Counted from the first letter of the stretch, positions 52,946 to 61,627 are shown. The stretch is 64,000 nt of DNA from Albibacterium sp963696875 (GCA_963696875.1 CAVOLQ010000001.1:1-64000), one strand, 5' to 3'. Notes: generated by a model not told the origin, from the sequence alone. Numbers and translations: made by a program.

Positions 52946-53293
52946 ATGAAACCATCGGTAATCAATAAAAAATGGCTTGAGCTGCAACATAAAACTGCAG
53001 AACAGTTCGATACTGAACTCCCTGATTTAAAAGTGTTTTTATTTCTTATTGGTGTTCAAGAGCTTGGTAAAGGACCACTTAAGTTTAGCAAACGGCAAAA
53101 AGAAGAATTGATGCACATTGCTACGTGTAGACTATTCAGTGCAATGGGATTTTATGAGCTCGAAGGCACTGACCAAGACGGCTGGCCACATTGGAAATTA
53201 ATAAAGAAGATACCAAACTATACCCTTCTTGAGCAAGAGATGATCTTTAAGTCGTTGATTATCGATTATTTTGAAGGTTTAAATTTAGATTAA
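52946..53293 (+). CDS. Conserved Bacteroidota hypothetical protein
   Basis: 115 residues, cytoplasmic, with no signal or membrane segment. Features: an N-terminal helix, LPDLKVFLFLIGVQELGKGPLKFSKRQKEELMHI (about 27-60), the aromatic stretch GWPHWKLI and an acidic C-terminus. I recognise no domain. The composition and a promoter core just before the ATG support it as a real gene. Confidence 0.8.
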   Translation: MKPSVINKKWLELQHKTAEQFDTELPDLKVFLFLIGVQELGKGPLKFSKRQKEELMHIATCRLFSAMGFYELEGTDQDGWPHWKLIKKIPNYTLLEQEMIFKSLIIDYFEGLNLD

Positions 53294-53405
53294 GAATAGA
53301 ATGTGTACAAGATTCTTGCCTAGCGAAGACTATAATCGATTTGAATAGGTCTTCGTCAGTATATTAAGAATACAATCACTACAGAAGAATTAAAATTAAG
53401 CAAAA

Positions 53406-54104
53406 ATGAAAAAATTACTCATTTTAATAATCATAACCTTAGTTGTGCAAAACGTTTGGGCTGCCAAGCCTAGAAACCAATATGTAGAAATCAACACTAC
53501 GCTTGGAACCTGCACGATAAGACTTTATGATGAAACACCTTTACACAGAGATAACTTTTTGAAATTAATAAAAGCCAAGTTTTATAACGGGCTACTTTTT
53601 CATCGGGTTATCGAAAACTTCATGATTCAGGGGGGAGATCCTAACTCAAAGTATGCGGCTGAGAAGCAAATTTTGGGAGAGGGGGATATAGGCTATACAA
53701 TACCTGCAGAATTTCAAGACAGCTTGTTTCATAAAAAAGGGGCCCTTGCATCTGCCAGAGATAATAACCCGGAGAAATCATCTAGTGGCGCGCAATTCTA
53801 CTTAGTTCAGGGAAGAGTGTTTACCGACGGCGAATTAGATCGAATGGAAGAAGGACGCTTGGGAGGTAGAAAGATTCCCGAAAACCAACGAGAGGTATAT
53901 AAAACCATTGGCGGAGTTCCCCATCTCGACCAAAATTATACAGTCTTTGGTGAAATTGTAAAAGGGATTGAAATGGTCGACGCCATCGCTGCCGTACCTA
54001 CGGATAAAATGGACAGACCAACTGTTGACCAAAAAATGGAAATTAGGATACTTAAACGTAGAGAAGTGCGTCGGCTGGAAAAAGAATTGAATCAACAAAT
54101 TTAA
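53406..54104 (+). CDS. Cyclophilin-type peptidyl-prolyl isomerase, exported
   Basis: 232 residues with a signal peptide of about 18-19 residues. The cyclophilin core is complete: NTTLGTCTIRLYDETPLHRDNFLKLI, FHRVIENFMIQGGDPNS (catalytic Arg/Phe), GALASARDNNPEKSSSGAQFYLVQG and YTVFGEIVKGIEMVDAI. It should speed folding of exported proteins in the periplasm. A 4-base overlap of stop codons joins it to the convergent glycosyltransferase gene. Confidence 0.94.
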   Translation: MKKLLILIIITLVVQNVWAAKPRNQYVEINTTLGTCTIRLYDETPLHRDNFLKLIKAKFYNGLLFHRVIENFMIQGGDPNSKYAAEKQILGEGDIGYTIPAEFQDSLFHKKGALASARDNNPEKSSSGAQFYLVQGRVFTDGELDRMEEGRLGGRKIPENQREVYKTIGGVPHLDQNYTVFGEIVKGIEMVDAIAAVPTDKMDRPTVDQKMEIRILKRREVRRLEKELNQQI

Positions 54105-54862
54105 TCATTCGTTTTTCGATGTTTTAGGTAGTACCAGCATAGTTTGATGGCGATAATCCCATGGTTAATAATATTGGGGAAAACTCCATAATAGTGTTTG
54201 AAAATACTGTATCTCTCTAGTAAACTCTGTAGGTGTCTTTTTTTCGACATTCCGCCAACTAAGTATTTAGCAACATAACCGTCTACCCTAACAATTGATT
54301 TTGCTTTTTTTGCCGCCTTTATTATCCAGTCAATATCAGCGCTTAATTCATAATTCAAATCATAGGGAACGGTGATGGATTTCTTGATGTATATAGCTTG
54401 GTGACTGATGTTCATGCCATATTTAAAGCTTTTCCAAGTAAATATATCGGGTACTTGGTGTCTTCGTTTCCCTAAAATTTCCCAGTTTTCGTTATACATT
54501 TCAGTTTCGCCGTAATAAATATCTGCGTTTGGCGATGAGGTAAAAACTTTTTCAACAGTTGAAGAGTCATAAATTTCGTCTCCGGAATTCATGAATAATA
54601 GATAATCACCATTCGCTAACCTTAGGCCTTTATTCATGGCATCGTATATTCCCTTATCTTTTTCACTGACCCAAGTACTTATCCTGTTTTCATATTTTTT
54701 TATCACTTCAACAGTTCCATCGGTCGATCCGCCATCAATAATAATGTACTCGATGTTAGTATAGCTCTGATTTATAACAGATAAAATTGTTCTTTCAATG
54801 TCCTTGACATTATTGAACACGATGGTAATGACACTTAATTTAGGCTTGAAAGGACTCTGCAT
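54101..54862 (-). CDS. Glycosyltransferase family 2
   Basis: 253 residues, GT-A fold. The donor-binding region is SVITIVFNNVKDIERTILSVINQSY; IIDGGSTDGTVEVIKKY and GIYDAMNKGLRLANGDYLLFMNSGDEIYD carry the DxD-like Asp residues. Similar to WcaA/rhamnosyl-type enzymes of capsule or O-antigen clusters. Last gene of the glycan block, immediately after the DUF5672 gene with no spacing. Confidence 0.92.
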   Translation of the reverse strand: MQSPFKPKLSVITIVFNNVKDIERTILSVINQSYTNIEYIIIDGGSTDGTVEVIKKYENRISTWVSEKDKGIYDAMNKGLRLANGDYLLFMNSGDEIYDSSTVEKVFTSSPNADIYYGETEMYNENWEILGKRRHQVPDIFTWKSFKYGMNISHQAIYIKKSITVPYDLNYELSADIDWIIKAAKKAKSIVRVDGYVAKYLVGGMSKKRHLQSLLERYSIFKHYYGVFPNIINHGIIAIKLCWYYLKHRKTND

Positions 54863-55594
54863 TTATAGGTCTTTATTTGTAGGTAAGCTGAAGCTTTCGT
54901 TAATTTCCTGCCAAAATTCAGGACTGTATTTTTCCCAAGCATGGCAACCAAATGGAAGATTTCTTCCATTTAAATTATACGCCTTTTCCGGTTCTAGCTC
55001 GAAAGCAAAGCTTAATGCTTTTATAGCGCTTGGTTTTTTAAAGGGAACAAATAACGTCCAGATAATATCTTCATTCTTCGGGATAAATTTAAAAATAAAT
55101 CCCGCCCAAATGGCCCATTTGAGATGTGACTTTACCTTTCTTAAAGAAAATCCTCCATTGCCAACTTTATTTATTAATAGATTAGAAAGGTTAATAATCG
55201 GCTTTTTAGTCTGATTAATAGGTGGTGCATCAAGCCAAGGAGCGCCAATATAATCATAGTTCAAAGAACACCAATAGGAAAGTTTATCGCTAAATACCCA
55301 GGCATCCAGTTGATAAATTAATATCGAAGTATAAGATACAAATTGCTTGTAAAATGCTCTGCTCAGAAGCAGTTCAGAATATCCTTTTGTAGATAAGAAA
55401 TTTTTTTTATCAAAGAATATAGAGGTCAAGTTCTTGCCAGCAATTTGGTTGTATAATTTAGAATCAAAACCAATTGGCGCTACAAGTATAATAGGATAAT
55501 CGCCCAAAACAGAAATACATTGTTTAAAAGATTTAATTTCTGATTCGCTGGGCTTTACTTTATAAACAGGTATGACCACCGCTACTTCTTTCAT
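54863..55594 (-). CDS. DUF5672 family protein (putative glycan enzyme)
   Basis: 243 residues. The DUF5672 pattern is clear: FYKQFVSYTSILIYQLDAWVFSDKLSYWCSLNYDYIGAPWLD, then VGNGGFSLRKVKSHLKWA and the end AYNLNGRNLPFGCHAWEKYSPEFW. The fold resembles glycosyltransferases (GxGFSLR, NEDIIW); the reaction is not established. It overlaps the upstream glycosyltransferase by 4 bases. Confidence 0.9.
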   Translation of the reverse strand: MKEVAVVIPVYKVKPSESEIKSFKQCISVLGDYPIILVAPIGFDSKLYNQIAGKNLTSIFFDKKNFLSTKGYSELLLSRAFYKQFVSYTSILIYQLDAWVFSDKLSYWCSLNYDYIGAPWLDAPPINQTKKPIINLSNLLINKVGNGGFSLRKVKSHLKWAIWAGFIFKFIPKNEDIIWTLFVPFKKPSAIKALSFAFELEPEKAYNLNGRNLPFGCHAWEKYSPEFWQEINESFSLPTNKDL

Positions 55595-56511
55595 GATTTT
55601 TTGATCAGCTTATGCCATTTATTAATCAAGAACTTCTTTCCTCTTTTAAATAAGCCACCTTTCCGATGTTTAAAGAAATGTAGAATTGCTTGGTAAGCTG
55701 TTATGTCTTCCTTAATTTGATCTGGATAGGACTGTATAGGCTCTCTTGAAATACTAACCTGATAGGTATCTTCAATATTCGAGTGCACACCCGTACCATC
55801 ATGGCCAATATTTTCAATTAAGGATTTGGCAGGATATAATACAAGTCCATTATTTAAAAATACAGATGCATACCAACGTATTGCCCAAGAATTGTTTTTC
55901 TGATTTTTAAAATCGGTGAATTGTTTCCAGTAATTCATTTTCCCGTCGATAGAAAACTCTTTAATTTTCTGTCTATCAAATTCTTTGTACAGAATATTAA
56001 TATCTGGTTCAAACTTTTTCCAAGCTCTTTCCCATGTTGCCCACCCCCAGCTACTGGTCGCTCTGAAAAAAAAAGTGTTGGGGAGATGATCAGCGTCTTG
56101 CAAAGGAAACATATAGCCAGCAATTTGCATTACTCTTTCTACATCTTGGTATCTTTTCAAAGCCTGGTTGAAGTATTTCAAAGTATAAGGCGATGTCAAT
56201 AAATCATCTTCAAAAACAATAACTTTTCCATATTCTTCTGTCAGCTGGTTCACTCCATCAATTATAGATTCTGCCAAACCCATGTTTTGGGCCCTCTCTA
56301 CAATTCTAATGGATTTAAAACCATCTACCTTCCTAATAAGTTCACGTGTTGTTTCAACTAAGTCCTTGTCCTTTTCACTTTTAGCAGCATCAGAAAATAT
56401 AATTAATCTAGATTCGTCGGCTAGCAAGTTTTTTTGAAGATGTGAAATCGTTCGGCGAGTATGTTCCGGACGGTTATAAACAAATAAAGCAATTGGAGCC
56501 AAATGTTGCAT
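55591..56511 (-). CDS. Glycosyltransferase (GT-A, GNT-I-like)
   Basis: 306 residues. ALFVYNRPEHTRRTISHLQKN opens a GT-A domain; VIVFEDDLLTSPYTLKYFNQAL carries the EDD metal site; SWGWATWERAWKKFEPD and WAIRWYASVFLNNGLVLYPAKSLIENIGHDGTGVHS are typical of the family seen in Bacteroidota surface-glycan clusters. It is the first gene downstream of the TPP riboswitch and its terminator, starting 55 bases after the U tract. Confidence 0.88.
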   Translation of the reverse strand: MQHLAPIALFVYNRPEHTRRTISHLQKNLLADESRLIIFSDAAKSEKDKDLVETTRELIRKVDGFKSIRIVERAQNMGLAESIIDGVNQLTEEYGKVIVFEDDLLTSPYTLKYFNQALKRYQDVERVMQIAGYMFPLQDADHLPNTFFFRATSSWGWATWERAWKKFEPDINILYKEFDRQKIKEFSIDGKMNYWKQFTDFKNQKNNSWAIRWYASVFLNNGLVLYPAKSLIENIGHDGTGVHSNIEDTYQVSISREPIQSYPDQIKEDITAYQAILHFFKHRKGGLFKRGKKFLINKWHKLIKKS

Positions 56512-56566
56512 TCGCAGGTAAAATCAGTTTAAATGTAAAGGTAAGTTATTTTTATTAATGGCTCCG

Positions 56567-56604
56567 AAAAAACTCCATTCTCGGTTTTATCCGAAAATGG
56601 AGTT
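56567..56604 (-). terminator. Intrinsic terminator, expression platform of the TPP riboswitch
   Basis: On the minus strand AACTCCATTTTCGG pairs with CCGAGAATGGAGTT (loop ATAAAA), followed by a U6 tract (plus-strand A's at 56567-56572). It lies about 30 bases after the aptamer and 55 before the glycosyltransferase ATG. It fits transcription-terminating control of the downstream genes. Confidence 0.9.
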
Positions 56605-56624
56605 CTACACAATACTTTGAGGTA

Positions 56625-56716
56625 TTATGTGTGCGCCTCCCTACGCTGGTATTATCCAGATCAAGTATGCGGGTATGTTCTCAGCCTAATCAAAATTAAG
56701 CACCCCATGCACTTCG
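56625..56716 (-). promoter_or_regulatory. TPP (thiamine pyrophosphate) riboswitch
   Basis: On the minus strand the conserved THI elements occur in order: GGGGTGC, GGCTGAGA, CATACCC, then TTGATCTGGATAATACCAG and CGTAGGGA, which match the aptamer consensus nearly base for base. The outer stem is formed by GTGC and GCAC. An intrinsic terminator follows. The next gene is a glycosyltransferase rather than a thiamine biosynthesis or transport gene. Confidence 0.96.
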
Positions 56717-56729
56717 TAATAATTAAACA

Positions 56730-56880
56730 TTAGTGGTTGACTAATGTTTTAAAAAAGTTATTATTTATTGTTTGTTTTACAAATTTGAAAGACACCTTAT
56801 CCCCACTTACAGGTCTTATACCCTTGTTGTAGTCGGAGGTTATCTCACCGTCGTAGCTATCATTGAAAACCTGACAACAA
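56730..56880 (-). other. Untyped coding-like stretch after the methyltransferase
   Basis: In the -1 frame relative to the methyltransferase, minus-strand codons from 56880 to 56730 read as a protein-like tail (NDSYDGEITSDYNKGIRP then SGDKVSFKFVKQTI). There is no start codon of its own and no family I recognise, so it is either the 3' remnant of a lost gene or chance. Its end carries a 10-bp hairpin AAACATTAGT/ACTAATGTTT (56725-56749). Confidence 0.25.
56753..56783 (-). promoter_or_regulatory. Candidate promoter of the TPP riboswitch transcript
   Basis: On the minus strand TTTG (plus CAAA at 56780-56783) is followed, after 19 bases, by TAACTTTT (56753-56760), one mismatch from TAnnTTTG. It lies about 40 bases before the aptamer's 5' edge. 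Confidence 0.4.
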
Positions 56881-57525
56881 CTAAACTCCCAAGCAATTAC
56901 CATCTTTATAAAATACAGATGTGGCTTTTCGATAAAAATAACCTGGTGAAATACCACTAAAGGAAAGTTCTTTAAAGCCTTTATCTTTAAGGAAAAGTCG
57001 GGCTTCATTATATTTATCGCGCTCTGAATCATCCAAAACAATGACACCCCTTGCTGTTAGCGCGTTAAAACTTTGAATGCAACAGTTTACTCGATCTCTT
57101 CCATCGATGATGATGATGTCATATTGTTTATTTGTCTTTTTTGCCGCTCTGCAATAGTCTCCGTTTTTATCTAGGGGATAAAGTTGAATATCTGCATTTT
57201 GGGGTTTGTTTGTTTCTGCCATTTCGTACCAAGTCTTATCGTGCTCGACAGAAGTGATATATCCGCATTTATTAGCAAAATAACGGGTTGAATTTCCTGA
57301 TCCAAATTCAAATACAGTTTGTTCTTTATTTAGTCTATCCTGCAAAAAATCAATAAAGGAATAGGTGAACCAAGGGATGGCGTGGTTGTATTTATCGACT
57401 GATGCTTTTCTTTTGAATGCTTCAAACCAACCGATTTCGGCGAGATAGCCTTTTACTCCGAATGATAATACTGAGCGAAGTTTGCGTGGATTTAATAGGC
57501 TGTAAATGGGATAGATCGATTTCAT
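56881..57525 (-). CDS. SAM-dependent methyltransferase of the glycan block
   Basis: 214 residues. VFEFGSGNSTRYFANKCGYITSVEHDKTWYEMAE forms the SAM loop, and DIIIIDGRDRVNCCIQSFNALTARGVIVLDDSERDKY carries the catalytic-side Asp residues. The ending KDGNCLGV is characteristic of Bacteroidota relatives placed in surface-glycan loci. The donated group is methyl; the acceptor is unknown. It overlaps the flippase stop by 4 bases. Confidence 0.88.
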   Translation of the reverse strand: MKSIYPIYSLLNPRKLRSVLSFGVKGYLAEIGWFEAFKRKASVDKYNHAIPWFTYSFIDFLQDRLNKEQTVFEFGSGNSTRYFANKCGYITSVEHDKTWYEMAETNKPQNADIQLYPLDKNGDYCRAAKKTNKQYDIIIIDGRDRVNCCIQSFNALTARGVIVLDDSERDKYNEARLFLKDKGFKELSFSGISPGYFYRKATSVFYKDGNCLGV

Positions 57526-58856
57526 CGCTTTGCTAGTTTTTTGAACAAGTTAATTTGGAAGATAGACTTTAACATCATTATTCCCTGTGGCCTTGTTTTG
57601 GGGATGAATAGGATAAAAAAGGTGGCTGCAGCGTAGGCTATTAAAGAGGCATAGGCCGCGCCTTTGATTCCATAAAGGGGAATCCACCATAAATTTAGAC
57701 CAATATTTACAATTGCCCCAAAAGCAGTTCTTAAAAGGGAAAGCTTTAAATAGCTTTCGGCTATTAAATATTGGCCACTTGCGCTACCTAAAAATACAAA
57801 TACTCCTGCCCAGACATGGATAGCGAGGATACTCGCGCCGGAAGCATATTCTGGCTTGTATAGTATTTTATAAAGGAATGGCGAGGCGAATGTCATAACG
57901 ATGGCAATTCCAACGCTTAAGAACGACATTAGGTCGTAGAGGTTCTGCAGCCTTTTTTGATAGCGTACTTGATCGTCTTTTCGCGCATTCATGATTGCTG
58001 GAAAGAGTGCGCTAACGGTAGCGACGGGAATGAAATACCAGCTTTCACTAAGGTTTACAACGGTTGAATATACACCCAAAGCGCTGCTATTCATAAAGGC
58101 GTCGATCATAAGTAAATCGATCTTCATGTACAGGGTTACTAATACAGCTGAAAATGCGAGTGGCCATGCGTGTTTGAGGAGCTGTTTTGCCACTTTTGAA
58201 TTGTAGTTCCAGTGAAAAATGCTTTCACCACTACGTTGATATAGGGCGGTATAGCCTATTGCGAGAAAGATCGAATCGGCTAATAGTGCCCAAATAAATG
58301 CACTTAATGATGCGTTTGAGAAAATCAAAAAGAGTTTAAGGGCAGCAGAAAGCAAATTCGCAAATACTTGAACAATCATGATCTTCTTTCCTTGTACCTG
58401 TGCTTGGAAATAACTATCAATAATAGTTATAGATTGAAGGATACAGACGAATGAAACAATCAATATGTATTGAAAAGGTGCTTCTGGTTTATTTGCTGCA
58501 AAGGCCTGAATTAGAAAGTAGCTGATAGCTATAAGTGGCAAGGCGGCTAGCCCCGCAAGGATGCGCATTCGGAAAGCAGTTCCTAATAATGTGTTTTTAT
58601 CTTGTGGCCTCTGCAGAATTTCCCGGGTAATATACGCGTCTAGGCCCAAGGCAGAAGCCGCCATAAAAAAGGTAATAATAGCCATGGGGTAGGCCAATAT
58701 TCCATTCCCCGAACTTCCTAAATAGTTAGCTACAGCTATCCCGGTAAGCATCTTTATTACTAAAGTGCCTACTCGAGCCATCATGAACCAGCTGGTGTTT
58801 TTGAAATACTTTTCAAAAGCCTCAGGGTCAAAGCCAGGGAGTGCTGGAAACTTCAT
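57522..58856 (-). CDS. Oligosaccharide flippase (Wzx-like, MATE/MOP fold)
   Basis: 444 residues with about 12-14 transmembrane helices, spread through the whole chain. NTSWFMMARVGTLVIKMLTGIAVANYLGSSGNGILAY opens it, and the conserved end WIPLYGIKGAAYASLIAYAAATFFILFIP fits the polysaccharide-biosynthesis-protein family. It should flip lipid-linked sugar units across the inner membrane. First gene of the glycan block on the minus strand, with the methyltransferase gene overlapping. Confidence 0.92.
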   Translation of the reverse strand: MKFPALPGFDPEAFEKYFKNTSWFMMARVGTLVIKMLTGIAVANYLGSSGNGILAYPMAIITFFMAASALGLDAYITREILQRPQDKNTLLGTAFRMRILAGLAALPLIAISYFLIQAFAANKPEAPFQYILIVSFVCILQSITIIDSYFQAQVQGKKIMIVQVFANLLSAALKLFLIFSNASLSAFIWALLADSIFLAIGYTALYQRSGESIFHWNYNSKVAKQLLKHAWPLAFSAVLVTLYMKIDLLMIDAFMNSSALGVYSTVVNLSESWYFIPVATVSALFPAIMNARKDDQVRYQKRLQNLYDLMSFLSVGIAIVMTFASPFLYKILYKPEYASGASILAIHVWAGVFVFLGSASGQYLIAESYLKLSLLRTAFGAIVNIGLNLWWIPLYGIKGAAYASLIAYAAATFFILFIPKTRPQGIMMLKSIFQINLFKKLAKR

Positions 58857-58874
58857 GGCACAAACCTAAGAAAA

Positions 58875-59618
58875 TTAGAGAACATTTACTTGTTTAGCGA
58901 AAGCACTAAGTACCTTGTCTTCGGGGTCTAAGTCCGTTATTAAGTGATGAATACTACTGAGGCTACAAACCCTCATCTTTTGGACAGAATTAAGTTTTTC
59001 TGCAATGCTTAAAATAGCTGTTTTCTCTGAACAATTTATCATTGCCTTTTTGATTTGGACCACTTCCCAGTCCGAATCGGTTACGCCTTCTTGTGAAGAA
59101 AGGCTGTTGGTACCAAGTAAACATAGGTCTACTCTGATTTCTGAGAGTTGATTTATGACTTGCGAACCTATCGTTACATTGCTATTTTTAGCTAATTCTC
59201 CACCGATCAGAATGACTTGTGAATCGCTTCTTTCGGCCATTTCCAGGGCTACTAATGGGCTTATTGTAAAGAGTGTGCACTGCAATCCTTTGGGGAATAC
59301 TTTCGCAAATTCCTGCATGGTAGTACCGCCCCCTACCAATACGGTCATGCCTGGTTTAATTAATTTCGTCGCTTTGATGCCAATTGTCTTTTTGGCTTCC
59401 TTTGCATATACTACATTTTCGTGAAAAGGAAACTGGTAGGATTTGGACAAGGCGCCGCCATAAACTTTGGTTACATTCCCTTTTTCCGCGAGTTCATGCA
59501 GGTCTCGTCTGATGGTATCTTCGGAAACGCTCAATTTTTCGCTTAAATCGGCGGATAACACCCTGTTGTGCAGGTTTATTTGACGTAGTATATAAGATTG
59601 ACGTTCTTCTTTTAACAT
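58875..59618 (-). CDS. DeoR/GlpR-family transcription regulator
   Basis: 247 residues. N-terminal helix-turn-helix (about 1-55; ILRQINLHNRVLSADLSEKLSVSEDTIRRDLHELAEKG) and a C-terminal DeoRC sugar-phosphate sensing domain (KLIKPGMTVLVGGGTTMQEFAKVFP, VILIGGELAKNSNVTIGSQ, LCLLGTNSLSSQEGVTDSD). It is divergent from the metallophosphoesterase gene, with 162 bases between. It may control that gene and its neighbours; no operator was identified. Confidence 0.93.
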   Translation of the reverse strand: MLKEERQSYILRQINLHNRVLSADLSEKLSVSEDTIRRDLHELAEKGNVTKVYGGALSKSYQFPFHENVVYAKEAKKTIGIKATKLIKPGMTVLVGGGTTMQEFAKVFPKGLQCTLFTISPLVALEMAERSDSQVILIGGELAKNSNVTIGSQVINQLSEIRVDLCLLGTNSLSSQEGVTDSDWEVVQIKKAMINCSEKTAILSIAEKLNSVQKMRVCSLSSIHHLITDLDPEDKVLSAFAKQVNVL

Positions 59619-59780
59619 TTAACTCATTCTTTAAAAGTTTAAATATACAGTTTTATTTAATAGGAGAATATTGGAGTTTACAATAAAGTAGTCTTTACTT
59701 AATTGTGCATCCTTTTTTATAGATGAGATTTTACATACTTTAGTTGGATATTTTATTTGTAACATTTGATTGAATTTTTT

Positions 59781-60713
59781 ATGAGAAGAAGTACTTTTTT
59801 ACGGAGAACAGCTTGTTTGATGGGGAGCGGAATATTATCAACCGCATTAGCCCAAGAGGTAATTGCATCTAAAACCAATAGTATTCGTTTTGCTCATTTA
59901 TCCGATATTCATGTTAAACCAGGAATTGCCCCTGAAACAGGCATGGCCAAAGCACTTCATCACGTACAGTCTTTAAAGAACCCGGTTAATTTTGTTATCA
60001 ATGGTGGCGATGCAATTATGGATGCCCTAGAAGCTGATAAGCAGAAAACGCAACAGCAGTGGAATGTTTTTAATCAAATCCTTAAAGCCGAAAACAGTTT
60101 GCCGATTTATCATACTATTGGTAATCACGATGTTTGGGGATGGTTTAATAAGGAAATTAATAAGGAGGAGCCTCTTTATGGTAAGCTATGGGCACAAGAA
60201 GAGCTGGAACTTAAAGAGCGATATTACAGTTTCGCAAAAGGGGACTGGCATTTTATTGTGCTTGACAGCACCCAATTGAATCCGGCAGGAGGATATATAG
60301 CGCGAATTGATGAGCCCCAATTGGCTTGGTTAGAAGCTGAATTGGAAAATGTGCTCCCAACTCAATTCATCTGTATAGTTTCGCATATCCCAATTTTGTC
60401 TATTTGTGCGGGTTTGTTTTTTAACAAAAATGAAGCAAATGGAGATTTGAAAATTCAACGCAATTTAATGCATTCAGACTTTTTTCAGCTCAAACAGTTG
60501 TTTCTAAAACACCCTAATATAAAGGTGTGTATCGGAGGGCATATCCATCTCCAAGATGAGCTAGAGTATTTAGGGGTTAAATATTATTGCAATGGTGCAG
60601 TTAGCGGTGGATGGTGGAAAGGGCCCTATCAAGAATTTGAGCCAGCATATGCATTAATGGAATTATTTGACGATGGTTCTAGTAGCAGAACTATGATTAA
60701 CTACCAATCGTAA
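59781..60713 (+). CDS. Tat-type secreted calcineurin-like metallophosphoesterase
   Basis: 310 residues from the ATG at 59781. The N-terminus MRRSTFLRRTACLMGSGI is a twin-arginine-like signal. Metal ligands are all visible: FAHLSDIHV (DxH), FVINGGDAIMD (GD), TIGNHDVWGW (GNHD), IVSHIPIL (His) and IGGHIHLQDE (GHxH). It should hydrolyse a phosphoester outside the cytoplasm. It is 8 bases before a lipoprotein gene and divergent from the DeoR-type regulator. Confidence 0.9.
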   Translation: MRRSTFLRRTACLMGSGILSTALAQEVIASKTNSIRFAHLSDIHVKPGIAPETGMAKALHHVQSLKNPVNFVINGGDAIMDALEADKQKTQQQWNVFNQILKAENSLPIYHTIGNHDVWGWFNKEINKEEPLYGKLWAQEELELKERYYSFAKGDWHFIVLDSTQLNPAGGYIARIDEPQLAWLEAELENVLPTQFICIVSHIPILSICAGLFFNKNEANGDLKIQRNLMHSDFFQLKQLFLKHPNIKVCIGGHIHLQDELEYLGVKYYCNGAVSGGWWKGPYQEFEPAYALMELFDDGSSSRTMINYQS

Positions 60714-60721
60714 ACTCTAAT

Positions 60722-61543
60722 ATGAAGACGCCTCCGTTTATTTTAATATTCTTAGTTTCCTTTTTCATAAGTTCTTGTGGCCTTTCGAAAACTTTACTTC
60801 TGCCAGTACGTGATTCAAACGCGGTATCAGGATCTGCTTTTTATAAGGAAGTAGCAACTGTCTCTTGGGAAAAAATGGAAGCGATGGCGGTCGATGCAAT
60901 TTTATCAGGAAATATGCCAGAATTCCTTCATAAATTTGTGAAAATTGATGCTTCCTTTTCAGATTCTTCAGGTAAGAGAATGGAAGCCTTTTATTTTGCT
61001 TTGCCCGATTATCTTGCTATCGGGGGTTCTGATGATTTCGCGCGGATTCCTCTCACACCGATGAGTGCCCAAAGTATTGCAGATAGTTTAAACTGTTTCT
61101 TGCCCACTCGTAAAATGGTGAATGATATTTATCTACAATCTAAAGTTAAATTAGAGCCTCTGCCCATATTTGCTTTTAGAGATAGTGCTGTTACTTTTTA
61201 TCAGCATCATCTAATGATAGAGGGGCAACGTAAATTGCGGAAGGGCTTGATCTCGGGTGTTAAAAAGGATGTAGTGGTTTCTGGTAAATTATCAAACAAA
61301 GATACCCCAAATCGTGTGGCAATTTATGGGTGGCACAAGCTTGACGGGAACCCTATTCAGCCATTATATACAGGTCATGCTAATTGGTATGTAGATTATA
61401 GTCATGGTATCCGCTTGGTTCATGAGGATATTTACATAGATGGTAAAGTAATGAACTACAAAGAAGTCCTTAAAGATCCTTTTTTGAAACAAATATTATG
61501 CGACGAAGAGGTTAGTGATTTTTATCGCTATCCTACTAATTAG
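60722..61543 (+). CDS. Hypothetical lipoprotein
   Basis: 273 residues. The signal ends FFISSC (Cys about 19). No domain is recognised. Notable stretches are KLEPLPIFAFRDSAVTFYQHHLMI, TPNRVAIYGWHKLDGNPIQPLYTGHANWYVDYSHGIRLVHEDI (a His/Tyr-rich, probably catalytic or binding segment about 200-245). It follows the metallophosphoesterase by 8 bases and so is likely co-transcribed; the partner role is unknown. Confidence 0.75.
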   Translation: MKTPPFILIFLVSFFISSCGLSKTLLLPVRDSNAVSGSAFYKEVATVSWEKMEAMAVDAILSGNMPEFLHKFVKIDASFSDSSGKRMEAFYFALPDYLAIGGSDDFARIPLTPMSAQSIADSLNCFLPTRKMVNDIYLQSKVKLEPLPIFAFRDSAVTFYQHHLMIEGQRKLRKGLISGVKKDVVVSGKLSNKDTPNRVAIYGWHKLDGNPIQPLYTGHANWYVDYSHGIRLVHEDIYIDGKVMNYKEVLKDPFLKQILCDEEVSDFYRYPTN

Positions 61544-61627
61544 GCAGTTCTATCTGCCATTTTAGCCAATCCTAATGTTGGTAATCCAACTTATTTAAAA
61601 AATAGCTTTCAGTTAATTGATGACCAA

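Noticed and set aside
57522..58856. Flippase as a prophage or conjugative element part
   Set aside because: The helices and motifs are those of glycan flippases, and no mobility gene, attachment site or terminal repeat was found nearby.
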